Assembly (NCBI RefSeq): GCF_003226555.1
Contig: NZ_QKQS01000024.1
Location: 1 to 62,194, forward strand
From: Rhodopseudomonas palustris
GTDB lineage: Bacteria; Pseudomonadota; Alphaproteobacteria; Rhizobiales; Xanthobacteraceae
DNA length: 62,194 bases
Direction of reading: 5' to 3'
In this document: positions 32,501-39,316 of the stretch, piece after piece
Numbering within the stretch: position 1 is the stretch's first letter
How the letters are laid out: each line of letters opens with the position of its first letter
Notes under the pieces: model-generated
The model's database searches: none
What the model was told of the DNA's origin: nothing
What the model saw: the letters and a program-made list of their open reading frames with translations, nothing else
Translations under genes and position numbers: made by a program

Positions 32501-35421
32501 ACATGGTCAAGAGACTTAAGCGCATCGGCTGCCACGAAGACCGCCGAGTATGAAAGCGGGTAATTTCCGGCTGCAATCCCTCTCGCCAGATCTTCAAGGC
32601 ATCGAAGCGCACTTTCCAGCCATCCCAGTTTGTCGCTGTCACGCGAGGGATAGAAAAGCGAAAAGTCCCCAACTGCCTGAAGACTGATGCAAAGCGCGCT
32701 CCAGAAGAAATCATAGAAGTATTGGGACAGCTCCGGGTCGCTGCCGACAGAATACCGATCGCGCAACAGGTCTTCCGGCGGCGGCGATGCATGAAATCGG
32801 GTGCTGCTCGTCACGCCCGTCCGTATGAGCCACGACGCAGTGAACGGGGTAAGATCTGAAGCGACGTCGCTTATGAGCGGCCGCGGGTTCGCCCCCTTGA
32901 ACAGGGCCGCCCTCAGAATATGCTCCTGGATGAGCCGCCTCTGCCGACTGCTTTTTGCCCCCCGCATCCTCTTTCTGACCGCCAGCAGGGCTTCAATGTC
33001 CTGCGCCGTTCCGAGAAGATTGATGTATGTATCGCAGTGCGGAGCCGGATTTCGATAGCTCATCAGGTAGCGAAGGGTGCGAGGCACGGCAGAAGCCCCG
33101 GCAAAGGCCGCAGCAGATAGCAAACGATCGGAGAGCTCCCGAAATTCGTGTTCCGGTTTGTGACGAAGCTCTATCCAAGCATTCACGCGTCGTCCCAGCT
33201 CATTCAAGCTGGCTGTCGCAACTTCGGTTCTGAGGGTGGCCGGGCTCAATCTGGCTATCGAAACGATCTCATCGGGCGACAACTCTTGCAGATCGTCGAT
33301 GAGGTTCAACGTTTGCTGACGGTTATCGCTCGTTGTCAGCGCGGTTGCCCGGAATTGTCCATAGTCGCCAGACTGAAAATCCCGAGCATTGAGCACTCGC
33401 GTTTTCAGAGATCGCAGCCTGACGGTTTGCGGAAGATCGCCTTGCTCAAAAGCGGCACTCTCAGCCGTCGACAATATCCTTGCGATCTGCCGTTCCGGCC
33501 AGCCCGCCGCCAGGGATGACACAACCCAGTCCCTGTTTGCCCCTTCGAATAGCGGTTTGAAATTTCCCGTCTCCGCTTGCGCCAGCCACAACCATCCCCA
33601 CCGCCAGTACTCCGGGGCTTGAGTTTCGAGCCAGAGAACGATCTTGGGCAGGAGCGCAGCATAGCTCGCCCCGTGATCCGGCATCTCGCGCACATAGGCG
33701 AAGATACTTTGATGGAAGGGGATCATCCCCGCATTGCGGGGTTCGAGTAGAAAATCGATCTCGCTGTAATCACCGAGACACTGGCGTATTCCAAGGTCTG
33801 GCCAGAAGAAATCAGAGCCCGCCAACGCATGAAGAATGTTCCGGGCCGTAACCGGGAGCTTCACCCAAAGCGCCCTATAGTAGGAGCGAATATCGCCATC
33901 CGGGCACGGCGGCAGAGCGTCTATGTCATCAGTGCTGATTTCTTTGCCGGTACGTACGAGCCCTTCAAGAGCGTAGATTAGATGCAAGGGATGCCCCTGA
34001 CTCACGCGGAACAAGGCTGCGGCTATGTCTGCCAGTTCCTCGCCTCGTTCGCGATGGTCTCTCTGACTGAGGATCAGAGGCCGGGCGGTGTCTTGAGCTT
34101 CCAGCCACCGATGAACCGCGGATTCATCCATACGCGGAACTTCGATCCAGTCCGCGTCTTTGGCGCTCGCCAACAGTCTTCCTGGGAGTTGTGCATCCGG
34201 AACACGCTGCGTCCCGACAATCAGACTGACATTAGCAGGCAAGGGAAGCAGCGCGTTGAACAGAAACTCCAACTGATCGGTTCGCAGGGTATCGCGCCAG
34301 ACGTGATCAAGTCCGTCGATGACGAGGTATAACCGCTTACCCTTCTTCGCCAGTTTTGCGGCCACGGCGCCAAGATCTGCGTGAAGCTTGTCCACATCCG
34401 CTGCTATTCCGTTCACCACGTCAGGGTAACGGCTCAAGAGCTGATCAATGATCGATACAGCGATGTCGGAATACGACATGCGGTTGGCCCGCGGGCCGTC
34501 AGACGAAAGAAAGTAATGGTGGCGCAGGACCACCTCGTCCTCGCACTGCAGTTTTTGCGTAAGATCGCTGAGATAGGTGCTCTTCCCCCGGCCAGGCGTT
34601 CCCCAAAGGATCGTGATCGGTGTTTCAGGGGCCGCAATCCGGGCTCGAACCGTCTCATCAAAGGACTGAGAAGGCACCTGATATCCCGGCGGAACGTAAA
34701 ACTCCTGACTGATCGGCTGAGGACGGCGCTTCGTGATGAGCTGCACCAGATGCTCGCGGAGAATCTTGCCATCCGGTTGAGGGTCGTTCTTCTGGATCGC
34801 CCAACGCCGCACAAAGGTCCGCAGAAGCAACCAGCCAGAGGAGTCCGTATCGGTGGGTACAAGCTTATCCCGCAAGGCTTCTTCGTAGCGATCCAAGTCG
34901 AGTTGCTCGCCCGCGAATTCGAACTCGCTCAAAAACTCTTCTGTTTGCTGGCTCCCGCCGCACGCGGAGTCGATCCTGCCCCGCATATCCTCGGATATCC
35001 TACCAAGATCGACTAGAGCGCCATCGAGGCACGCCGCGAATGGGGGAGACGGCACACGGTTGGTAACTAGACGGGCGCGATGCACGCGGCCTTGAGACTT
35101 GGCACGGAAATAAGACTTCGCCCATTTCGACAGCATTGAGCTGCCTTTGCCCTTCGCCTCCAGAAGCCAGTCCCAGTCGAGAAAGTTCTCATCCGAATTG
35201 ACTGTGAATTTCACCTGCACGAATTCAATGGAGGCGTCCTTCCGGAGAGCAACAACGTCGTCGAGGGATTTAAACTCTGCATCATCACTTTCGAGCTGAA
35301 CCCACTCGTAGAGACCGGGGTCGCGGAAGTGGTCTATCAGTATTTCGATCCCCACAAGATCCTGATACTCATATCCTGCCCGCGTTATCGCTGTTCGTTT
35401 GATGATGGGGTTTGCAGCCAC
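29596..35421 (-). CDS. Giant STAND-type NTPase with Cap4/DUF4297-like nuclease N-terminus; putative Avs-like anti-phage protein
   Basis: 1,941 aa, alone on its strand. Residues 10-120 resemble a dsDNA nuclease of the Cap4/DUF4297 group: AGYEYQDLVGIEILI opening, acidic Asp54/Asp55, then EFVQVKF giving a QxK motif at 69-71. The NTPase has Walker A GTPGRGKST (about 274-282), Walker B LYLVIDGLD (about 364-372) and IVGTQR beyond it. Some 1,350 residues follow, mostly helical-looking, of no family I recognise; in Avs proteins this part senses phage proteins. GTG 35421 has GGAGAG just upstream; an upstream TTG at 35436 is less likely. GC content is visibly lower than its neighbours, indicating transfer. 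Anti-phage function is inference from architecture. Confidence 0.8.
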   Translation of the reverse strand: MAANPIIKRTAITRAGYEYQDLVGIEILIDHFRDPGLYEWVQLESDDAEFKSLDDVVALRKDASIEFVQVKFTVNSDENFLDWDWLLEAKGKGSSMLSKWAKSYFRAKSQGRVHRARLVTNRVPSPPFAACLDGALVDLGRISEDMRGRIDSACGGSQQTEEFLSEFEFAGEQLDLDRYEEALRDKLVPTDTDSSGWLLLRTFVRRWAIQKNDPQPDGKILREHLVQLITKRRPQPISQEFYVPPGYQVPSQSFDETVRARIAAPETPITILWGTPGRGKSTYLSDLTQKLQCEDEVVLRHHYFLSSDGPRANRMSYSDIAVSIIDQLLSRYPDVVNGIAADVDKLHADLGAVAAKLAKKGKRLYLVIDGLDHVWRDTLRTDQLEFLFNALLPLPANVSLIVGTQRVPDAQLPGRLLASAKDADWIEVPRMDESAVHRWLEAQDTARPLILSQRDHRERGEELADIAAALFRVSQGHPLHLIYALEGLVRTGKEISTDDIDALPPCPDGDIRSYYRALWVKLPVTARNILHALAGSDFFWPDLGIRQCLGDYSEIDFLLEPRNAGMIPFHQSIFAYVREMPDHGASYAALLPKIVLWLETQAPEYWRWGWLWLAQAETGNFKPLFEGANRDWVVSSLAAGWPERQIARILSTAESAAFEQGDLPQTVRLRSLKTRVLNARDFQSGDYGQFRATALTTSDNRQQTLNLIDDLQELSPDEIVSIARLSPATLRTEVATASLNELGRRVNAWIELRHKPEHEFRELSDRLLSAAAFAGASAVPRTLRYLMSYRNPAPHCDTYINLLGTAQDIEALLAVRKRMRGAKSSRQRRLIQEHILRAALFKGANPRPLISDVASDLTPFTASWLIRTGVTSSTRFHASPPPEDLLRDRYSVGSDPELSQYFYDFFWSALCISLQAVGDFSLFYPSRDSDKLGWLESALRCLEDLARGIAAGNYPLSYSAVFVAADALKSLDHVGPNDRSAAQFRAFRHSLPNIALDLHLLGLADQHQPEIATDDFNRARKTLHWINQLWIEQNIENQLPLLEAAAANTFIEEASAALAGKVSEFNERSDQWTKLARLASLYNVQDPAALMLRAADCLVGYGWRKDLGAMDMLDAIQQVHGADASRTKEWIFVVSPIINEITEFTDGDETNHVRSELIDVVCTTMPEYLAGFYAHHVSQDEWRYADETLEAALSTIDLSSRAAAALSGTLLDDRMLRGLEKRGESEPIARSLLQKQVDFLARSEPKASATEPKTEELRPEEEKALQQDPTAIPPGDFKALVRLVSGAFPYRHRGEFLGKWLSHWQAQGKASIALNSIRTFFDNEDRYSYAEEILDHAFKVCLAEEGKDAAYPWLVKAHIYRHGWQSNWTSEKEVMERLTLAAQTYPERWQEFIRATSAQTPYYQRRGKDFVLGYQYLVRYLLLVGQTGIATAVTDEFVKTLVSEVRDQPISGASWLRMPSGADLALELLFERLNWPVPMVRWRAAKEIRNLLNDPATMKNAGSLLLDRLEACRTESETCSLLTIIFLTDPAGQPSRADVADRLHKPSALSDALLHQIYATDLDPKAWSSAHSGEAPGDFEPDGYFEEHKTAHVPPILSNNLGRLEARIGKPFLRQWAYEWKQLRERLDTRFTRYPYYFDDVGEVRGGIVGQYLQRQNEIYRSAYLRVFALAVDLWGMPAKLAAEYCSDNAPAIAGLFELEPGKRPDWLADIPERFLAAEPDFKDVVLELVKAGEIGSRKMVSLSTPFRKDAALYGHLSVTAFFVTDDFKLSDDRDLYEPSTILPLSDYFDPRGRQLALPEDSPAQEGAEGEAVPVCETLLPIPFGYWQSDYYSRGLSVPASYWLPEDAVLQCGPSALELSSVGSPVASTQIWHDDWTPRYPRGGHTRCGVVSYLDASLLSKAQTESGLRLGWFVERSVWTRESDYGDFELERQRAIVIEQP

Positions 35422-35529
35422 GCTCTCTCCTACCAATGGCGACGTAGTCGTGTTTCAATTTCTGAATTTGATTCGAAGCCTTGGATGCGTCGCATTTCGT
35501 ATTCTGTCCGATTCGGGGCATACGCTTCC

Positions 35530-35935
35530 AGTTCGAGAAACATGCGTTGGCTTCTGCTCTGCGGCGTTGTTGCTTTCGCCTGCTGCGGGCAGATCATGAC
35601 GGCTGAGTGGTCGAAAGACCGCAATGGCAGCTATCCCGATTACTCCCACCAGACCAAAGGATGCGAGCAAGGCCGCGCCTTGATCCGCAAAACCGTTATC
35701 GAGGGAGAGTTTGAAGCGCTGCTGTAATGTCTTCGCCCCACCAAGGCGGTGTTCGATGCTGCGGGAGGCAATCAAGGATGCGTGGGCCGAGCGCGGGGCG
35801 CATGCAAGAACAGCGTCGGGCGGCGTCACGTGAAAGACTGAGCCAAGCTGCTGGTGGAGCGCAGGCTCCGTCCCCAACTGCCGTTTATTGGCAAGGTGCT
35901 TTACCGCAGAAGCGAGAGTTATCGAACCGCATTAA
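35530..35935 (+). pseudogene. Remnant of a large serine recombinase (C-terminal zinc-ribbon region)
   Basis: Not an intact gene. Translated in succession through the three plus frames it gives the familiar tail of rhizobial large serine recombinases: FACCGQIMTAEWSKDRNGS, QTKGCEQ, VIEGEFEALL, then an in-frame TAA, CLRPTKAVFDAA, a shift to REAIKDAWAERGAHA, a shift to EQRRAASRERL, and a shift to AKLLVERRL. One Cys of the first zinc pair is lost. The order with multiple frameshifts is the signature of decay. It sits between the NTPase start and the tRNA, and probably marks the machinery that brought the segment in. Confidence 0.7.
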
Positions 35936-35948
35936 TGATTTAGATCTG

Positions 35949-36024
35949 TGGTGGGCCCGGCAGGACTCGAACCTGCAACCAGACCGTTATGAGCGGCCGG
36001 CTCTAACCATTGAGCTACAGGCCC
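35949..36024 (-). tRNA. ileX: tRNA-Ile(CAU), lysidine-type
   Basis: 76 bases with encoded CCA. The acceptor GGGCCTG pairs with CGGGCCC, D-arm AGCTCAATGGTTAGAGC, anticodon loop CTCATAA within a GGCCG/CGGTC stem (G-T at one end), and T-arm GCAGG-TTCGAGT-CCTGC. A CAT anticodon in a CTCATAA loop, together with close similarity to E. coli tRNA-Ile2, favours the isoleucine tRNA modified by TilS over elongator Met. Its 3' end faces the recombinase remnant and the NTPase, the usual side for tRNA-targeted insertions. Confidence 0.92.
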
Positions 36025-36368
36025 CGCCGGCGGCCGCGCGGGGGCGGCGGACGGGCACGGCCCTCCCTTACAATGGCGTGGGAGTTGCGGCAATCGCCGC
36101 CGCGACCAAAGCAGGGTGACCGGCGGCTGCGCGCGCGGCGAGCCGCGGCGGGCGCCGACGGCCCGGCGGCGAGGATCCGCGACAATGCTCGTCCTCGATG
36201 CTGGTGCTGGCGGCGCCATCGCGGTGCTGGCGCCGAAGGCCGCAGGCGCCGGCTGCGATGCTTCGACGAATTGCAGCGCATTCGACGCCGAGTTGGCCGG
36301 ACGGGTTAAGATTCCCCCAACATTCGCGCCGTAGATTGCACTCCGATCTTACCTGCCAGTGTGCGTCA
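36025..36368. other. 344-base GC-rich region upstream of the hemerythrin-cyclase
   Basis: Between the tRNA 5' end and the gene at 36369. It should hold the divergent promoters. I see no convincing gene, operator or repeat beyond GC-rich short palindromes. Confidence 0.5.
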
Positions 36369-37775
36369 ATGCCCCTGTTTCAATGGAATCCGCTGTTCGA
36401 AACCGGCAACCAGCGGATCGACGACCAGCACCGCAAACTGTTCGAGCTCACCAACCGGCTCGCTCACGCGGTGCAGAACGGCGAAAATCTTCCGACGCTG
36501 GCGGTGCTGGTCGCAGAGCTGCGCGACTATGCGGCAACGCACTTCTGCGACGAAGAGCAGTTGATGCGCTGTTCCGCGCTCACCCATCGCGAGATCGAAC
36601 GCCACGCCTGCGTGCACGCCTCGTTCATCGAGAAGGTCGACGAGGTCGCGGCGCGCACCGATCTGTCCGACGAGGAAGCCACCGGCGCGTTCCTGGAACT
36701 GCTGATCACCTGGCTGGTGACCCACATCCTCAAGCTCGATCGCCGCGTCGCCCGCGCGCTGCTCGAGCGCGCCACCGCGCCGGCCGATGACGACATGTCC
36801 GCCGAGCAGGTGCTGGTGGCGGCTTTGATGGAGACCGAAAAGCGCTTCCGGATGCTGTCCGACGAGGCGCCGTCGCTGATCTGGATCAGCGGCGCCAGCG
36901 GGCGGCGGGATTTCGCCAACAAGCCGTGGTTCGATCTGGTCGGCGCCGAGCTCGGACCGGCCTCCGCGATCGACTGGTCCGGCTTCGTCCACCCCGACGA
37001 CCGCCGCAGCTACGCGGCCTGCATCGCCGACGTGCTCGCCAACGGACACACCGCCTCGCTCGAATTCAGGGTTCGCACCGGCTCCGGCGAGTGGGCGTGG
37101 GTGCGCGAAAAGATCAGTCCGCGCACCAATCGCGGCCGCTGCATCGGACTGATCGCCGCCGCCACCGACGTCACCTCCATCAAGCAGTCCGAGGACCTGA
37201 TCGCCGACGCCAGCGGCCGGCTCGAACGCGAAGTCTCCGAGCGCACCCTGCAATTGCAGCAGCTCGCGCTGATCGATCCGCTCACCGGGCTCGCCAACCG
37301 CCGCTCGCTGCTGGAGCACATCGATGCCGATGTCGTGCACGCGGCCGGACACGGCGATGCGCTGTCGCTGCTGTTCGTCGACGTCGACCGCTTCAAGCGG
37401 ATCAACGACAGCTTCGGCCACGCCGCCGGGGATTCGGCGCTGATCGAGGTCGCCGGTGTGATCAAGGGATCGCTGCGCGGCAGCGATTTCGTCGGCCGGC
37501 TCGGCGGCGAGGAGTTCGTCGCGGTGCTGCCGAGCACCGGCCTCGCCGGCGCCGAACACGCCGCCGAGACGATCCGGCGCAAGGTCGCCGAACACGGCTT
37601 CCGCGACCTCGACGGCGGCGTCACCGTCAGCATCGGGATCGCGTCGCTGCAGCACGCCGAGGACGGCGCGGCGCTACTCGCCCGCGCCGACCACGCGATG
37701 CTGCGGGCCAAACGCAGCGGGCGCAATCGCTGCTGTGCGGCCGAGGGCGAAGATCTCGACCGGCTGTCGGCCTGA
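36369..37775 (+). CDS. Hemerythrin-PAS-GGDEF diguanylate cyclase
   Basis: 468 aa: N-terminal bacteriohemerythrin (PLFQWNPLFETGNQRIDDQH, HFCDEEQLM, HREIERHACVH, HILKLDR) in residues 1-130, a PAS domain at about 155-275 (FRVRTGSGEWAWVREKIS), a short coil, and a GGDEF domain with GGEEF active motif and RGSD inhibitory site five residues earlier. It should make c-di-GMP under oxygen or redox control in the cytoplasm. Domain order is the reverse of the cyclase at 27549-29090; the two bracket the accessory segment. Confidence 0.92.
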   Translation: MPLFQWNPLFETGNQRIDDQHRKLFELTNRLAHAVQNGENLPTLAVLVAELRDYAATHFCDEEQLMRCSALTHREIERHACVHASFIEKVDEVAARTDLSDEEATGAFLELLITWLVTHILKLDRRVARALLERATAPADDDMSAEQVLVAALMETEKRFRMLSDEAPSLIWISGASGRRDFANKPWFDLVGAELGPASAIDWSGFVHPDDRRSYAACIADVLANGHTASLEFRVRTGSGEWAWVREKISPRTNRGRCIGLIAAATDVTSIKQSEDLIADASGRLEREVSERTLQLQQLALIDPLTGLANRRSLLEHIDADVVHAAGHGDALSLLFVDVDRFKRINDSFGHAAGDSALIEVAGVIKGSLRGSDFVGRLGGEEFVAVLPSTGLAGAEHAAETIRRKVAEHGFRDLDGGVTVSIGIASLQHAEDGAALLARADHAMLRAKRSGRNRCCAAEGEDLDRLSA

Positions 37776-37805
37776 CGCCGGCCCCTGCTCGCCGCGCCCT
37801 CGCCG

Positions 37806-39050
37806 CTACGCCATCGCCACCCGCGGCCCGCGGCGGCGGGCGCGCAGCAGCAGCATCAGCATGATCGCGACGTTGAGCGCGTTCCAGGCCATGCCGTTGA
37901 CGAAGGCGGCGGCGTAGGAGCCGGTGGCGTCGAAGATCACCCCGGAAATCCAGCCACCGAACGACATGCCGAGCACCGAGGCCATGATCACGATGCCGAC
38001 ACGGGTCGCGGCTTCGCGCGCCGGCATCGCCTCGCGCACGATGATCGCATAGGCCGGCACGATGCCGCCCTGGAACAGGCCGAACATCGCCGAGATCACG
38101 TACAGCGAGCCCAGGCTGTCGAAGAACAGATAGAACAGCAGCGCCGCGCCCTGCGCCACCGAGCCGAGCAGCAGGGTGCGGATGCCGCCGATCCGGTCGG
38201 CGAGGAAGCCGGAACCGATCCGGCTGACGATGCCGAACGCCAGCATCAGCGACAGCATCTCGGCACCGCGCGCCGCGCCGTAGCCGAGATCGCCGCAATA
38301 CGCCACGATGTGGACCTGCGGCATCGCCATCGCCACGCAGCACGCGATGCTGGCGACGCACAGCAGCGCCGTCAGGGTGTTGGTGGGAAGCCGCAGGTCG
38401 ATCTTCGGCGGCAGCGCCGCGGCGTGGCTGGTGGCGCCGTGGCCGCCCATCTGCGCGCGCAGCAGCAGAACGACCAGCGTCATCGACACAGCGCAGAACG
38501 CGCCGATCAGAATATGGGTGGCGCGCCAGCCGAGGGTGTCGCCGCCCCAATTGACCAGCGGCGGCCAGATCGTGCCGCCGACGTAGTTTCCGCTGGCCGC
38601 GATTGTCACCGCGAGGCCGCGGTAGCGCTCGAACCAATGCGACGCCTCCGCCATCAACGGGCCGAACGTCGCCGAGGCGCCAGCGCCGATCAGAAAGTGC
38701 ACCGCGATGAACTGCCACAGCGAGGCCGACAGCCCGGCTCCCAAATAGCCGACCGCGATCAGCGCGATGCCGGCCGCGATCGCCGCCACGATGCCGAACC
38801 GGTCGGTCAGCTTGCCGGTGACGACGCCGCCGATGCCGAAGCCGAGCATCGCCAGGGTGAAGGCCAGCGACGCGGCGCCGCGGCTGGCGGCGAACTCCGT
38901 CTGCACGGTCGGCAGCACCACCACCACCGACCACATCCCGACGCTGCCGATCGACCCGATCACCAGCGCCAAGCCGAGCCGGACCCAGGCCTGGCGCGAG
39001 TCGAGCACGAACGCCGGCGTTTGGCCGTTCTGTTTCAAGGGCGTTTCCAT
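37806..39050 (-). CDS. MFS transporter, monocarboxylate/oxalate-formate type
   Basis: 414 aa with 12 predicted transmembrane helices and the loop 2-3 motif GKLTDRFG. Segments GAGASATFGPLMAEASHWF and GLAVTIAASGNYVGG resemble the oxalate/formate and monocarboxylate porter families. Substrate is unknown. Start ATG 39050, giving METPLKQNGQTP; the open frame extends upstream without a convincing start. Divergent from flhA. Confidence 0.88.
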   Translation of the reverse strand: METPLKQNGQTPAFVLDSRQAWVRLGLALVIGSIGSVGMWSVVVVLPTVQTEFAASRGAASLAFTLAMLGFGIGGVVTGKLTDRFGIVAAIAAGIALIAVGYLGAGLSASLWQFIAVHFLIGAGASATFGPLMAEASHWFERYRGLAVTIAASGNYVGGTIWPPLVNWGGDTLGWRATHILIGAFCAVSMTLVVLLLRAQMGGHGATSHAAALPPKIDLRLPTNTLTALLCVASIACCVAMAMPQVHIVAYCGDLGYGAARGAEMLSLMLAFGIVSRIGSGFLADRIGGIRTLLLGSVAQGAALLFYLFFDSLGSLYVISAMFGLFQGGIVPAYAIIVREAMPAREAATRVGIVIMASVLGMSFGGWISGVIFDATGSYAAAFVNGMAWNALNVAIMLMLLLRARRRGPRVAMA

Positions 39051-39131
39051 CTGCACATGGTTCCCGGTGCCGGGCCTGGGGTCAAGCCGGCCGCCCCGGC
39101 CCCCTGCCATGCGGTCGCACCCGGCCCGGCG

Positions 39132-39170
39132 TTAACACTTTGCTAACCATGCACCGGGCAAATTTTGCCC
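39132..39170 (+). promoter_or_regulatory. CtrA-like site and palindrome upstream of flhA
   Basis: TTAA-N7-CTAA at 39132-39146 is one base from the CtrA consensus TTAA-N7-TTAA; GGGCAAA-T-TTTGCCC at 39156-39170 is a perfect 7-bp inverted repeat. Flagellar genes of early classes are CtrA targets in Caulobacter, and ctrA itself lies 7 kb downstream. Confidence 0.45.
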
Positions 39171-39316
39171 AGTGAACTGAAGTGTCGTCGGCCGCGAACA
39201 TCGGGGGCATGCCCGTGGACGCCAGTGCGGTGCCTCACGTCGGACCCGGCGGCCCCTCGGCCGCTTTGCGCCCCGGCGTGCGAGGCAAGCGACATGCGCA
39301 AAAGGCGGCGACGGAC

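Noticed and set aside
29091-35948. Direct repeats (attL/attR) bounding the NTPase segment
   Set aside because: No duplicate of the tRNA 3' end or other convincing repeat was found by eye on the left side.
35727-36119. Open frame encoding WWARQDSNLQPDRYERPALT
   Set aside because: This peptide is the translation of the tRNA antisense strand, a common artefact; the upstream half is recombinase remnant.
39156-39170. GGGCAAATTTTGCCC as a sigma-54 promoter before flhA
   Set aside because: The GG to GC spacing is too short for a -24/-12 element.
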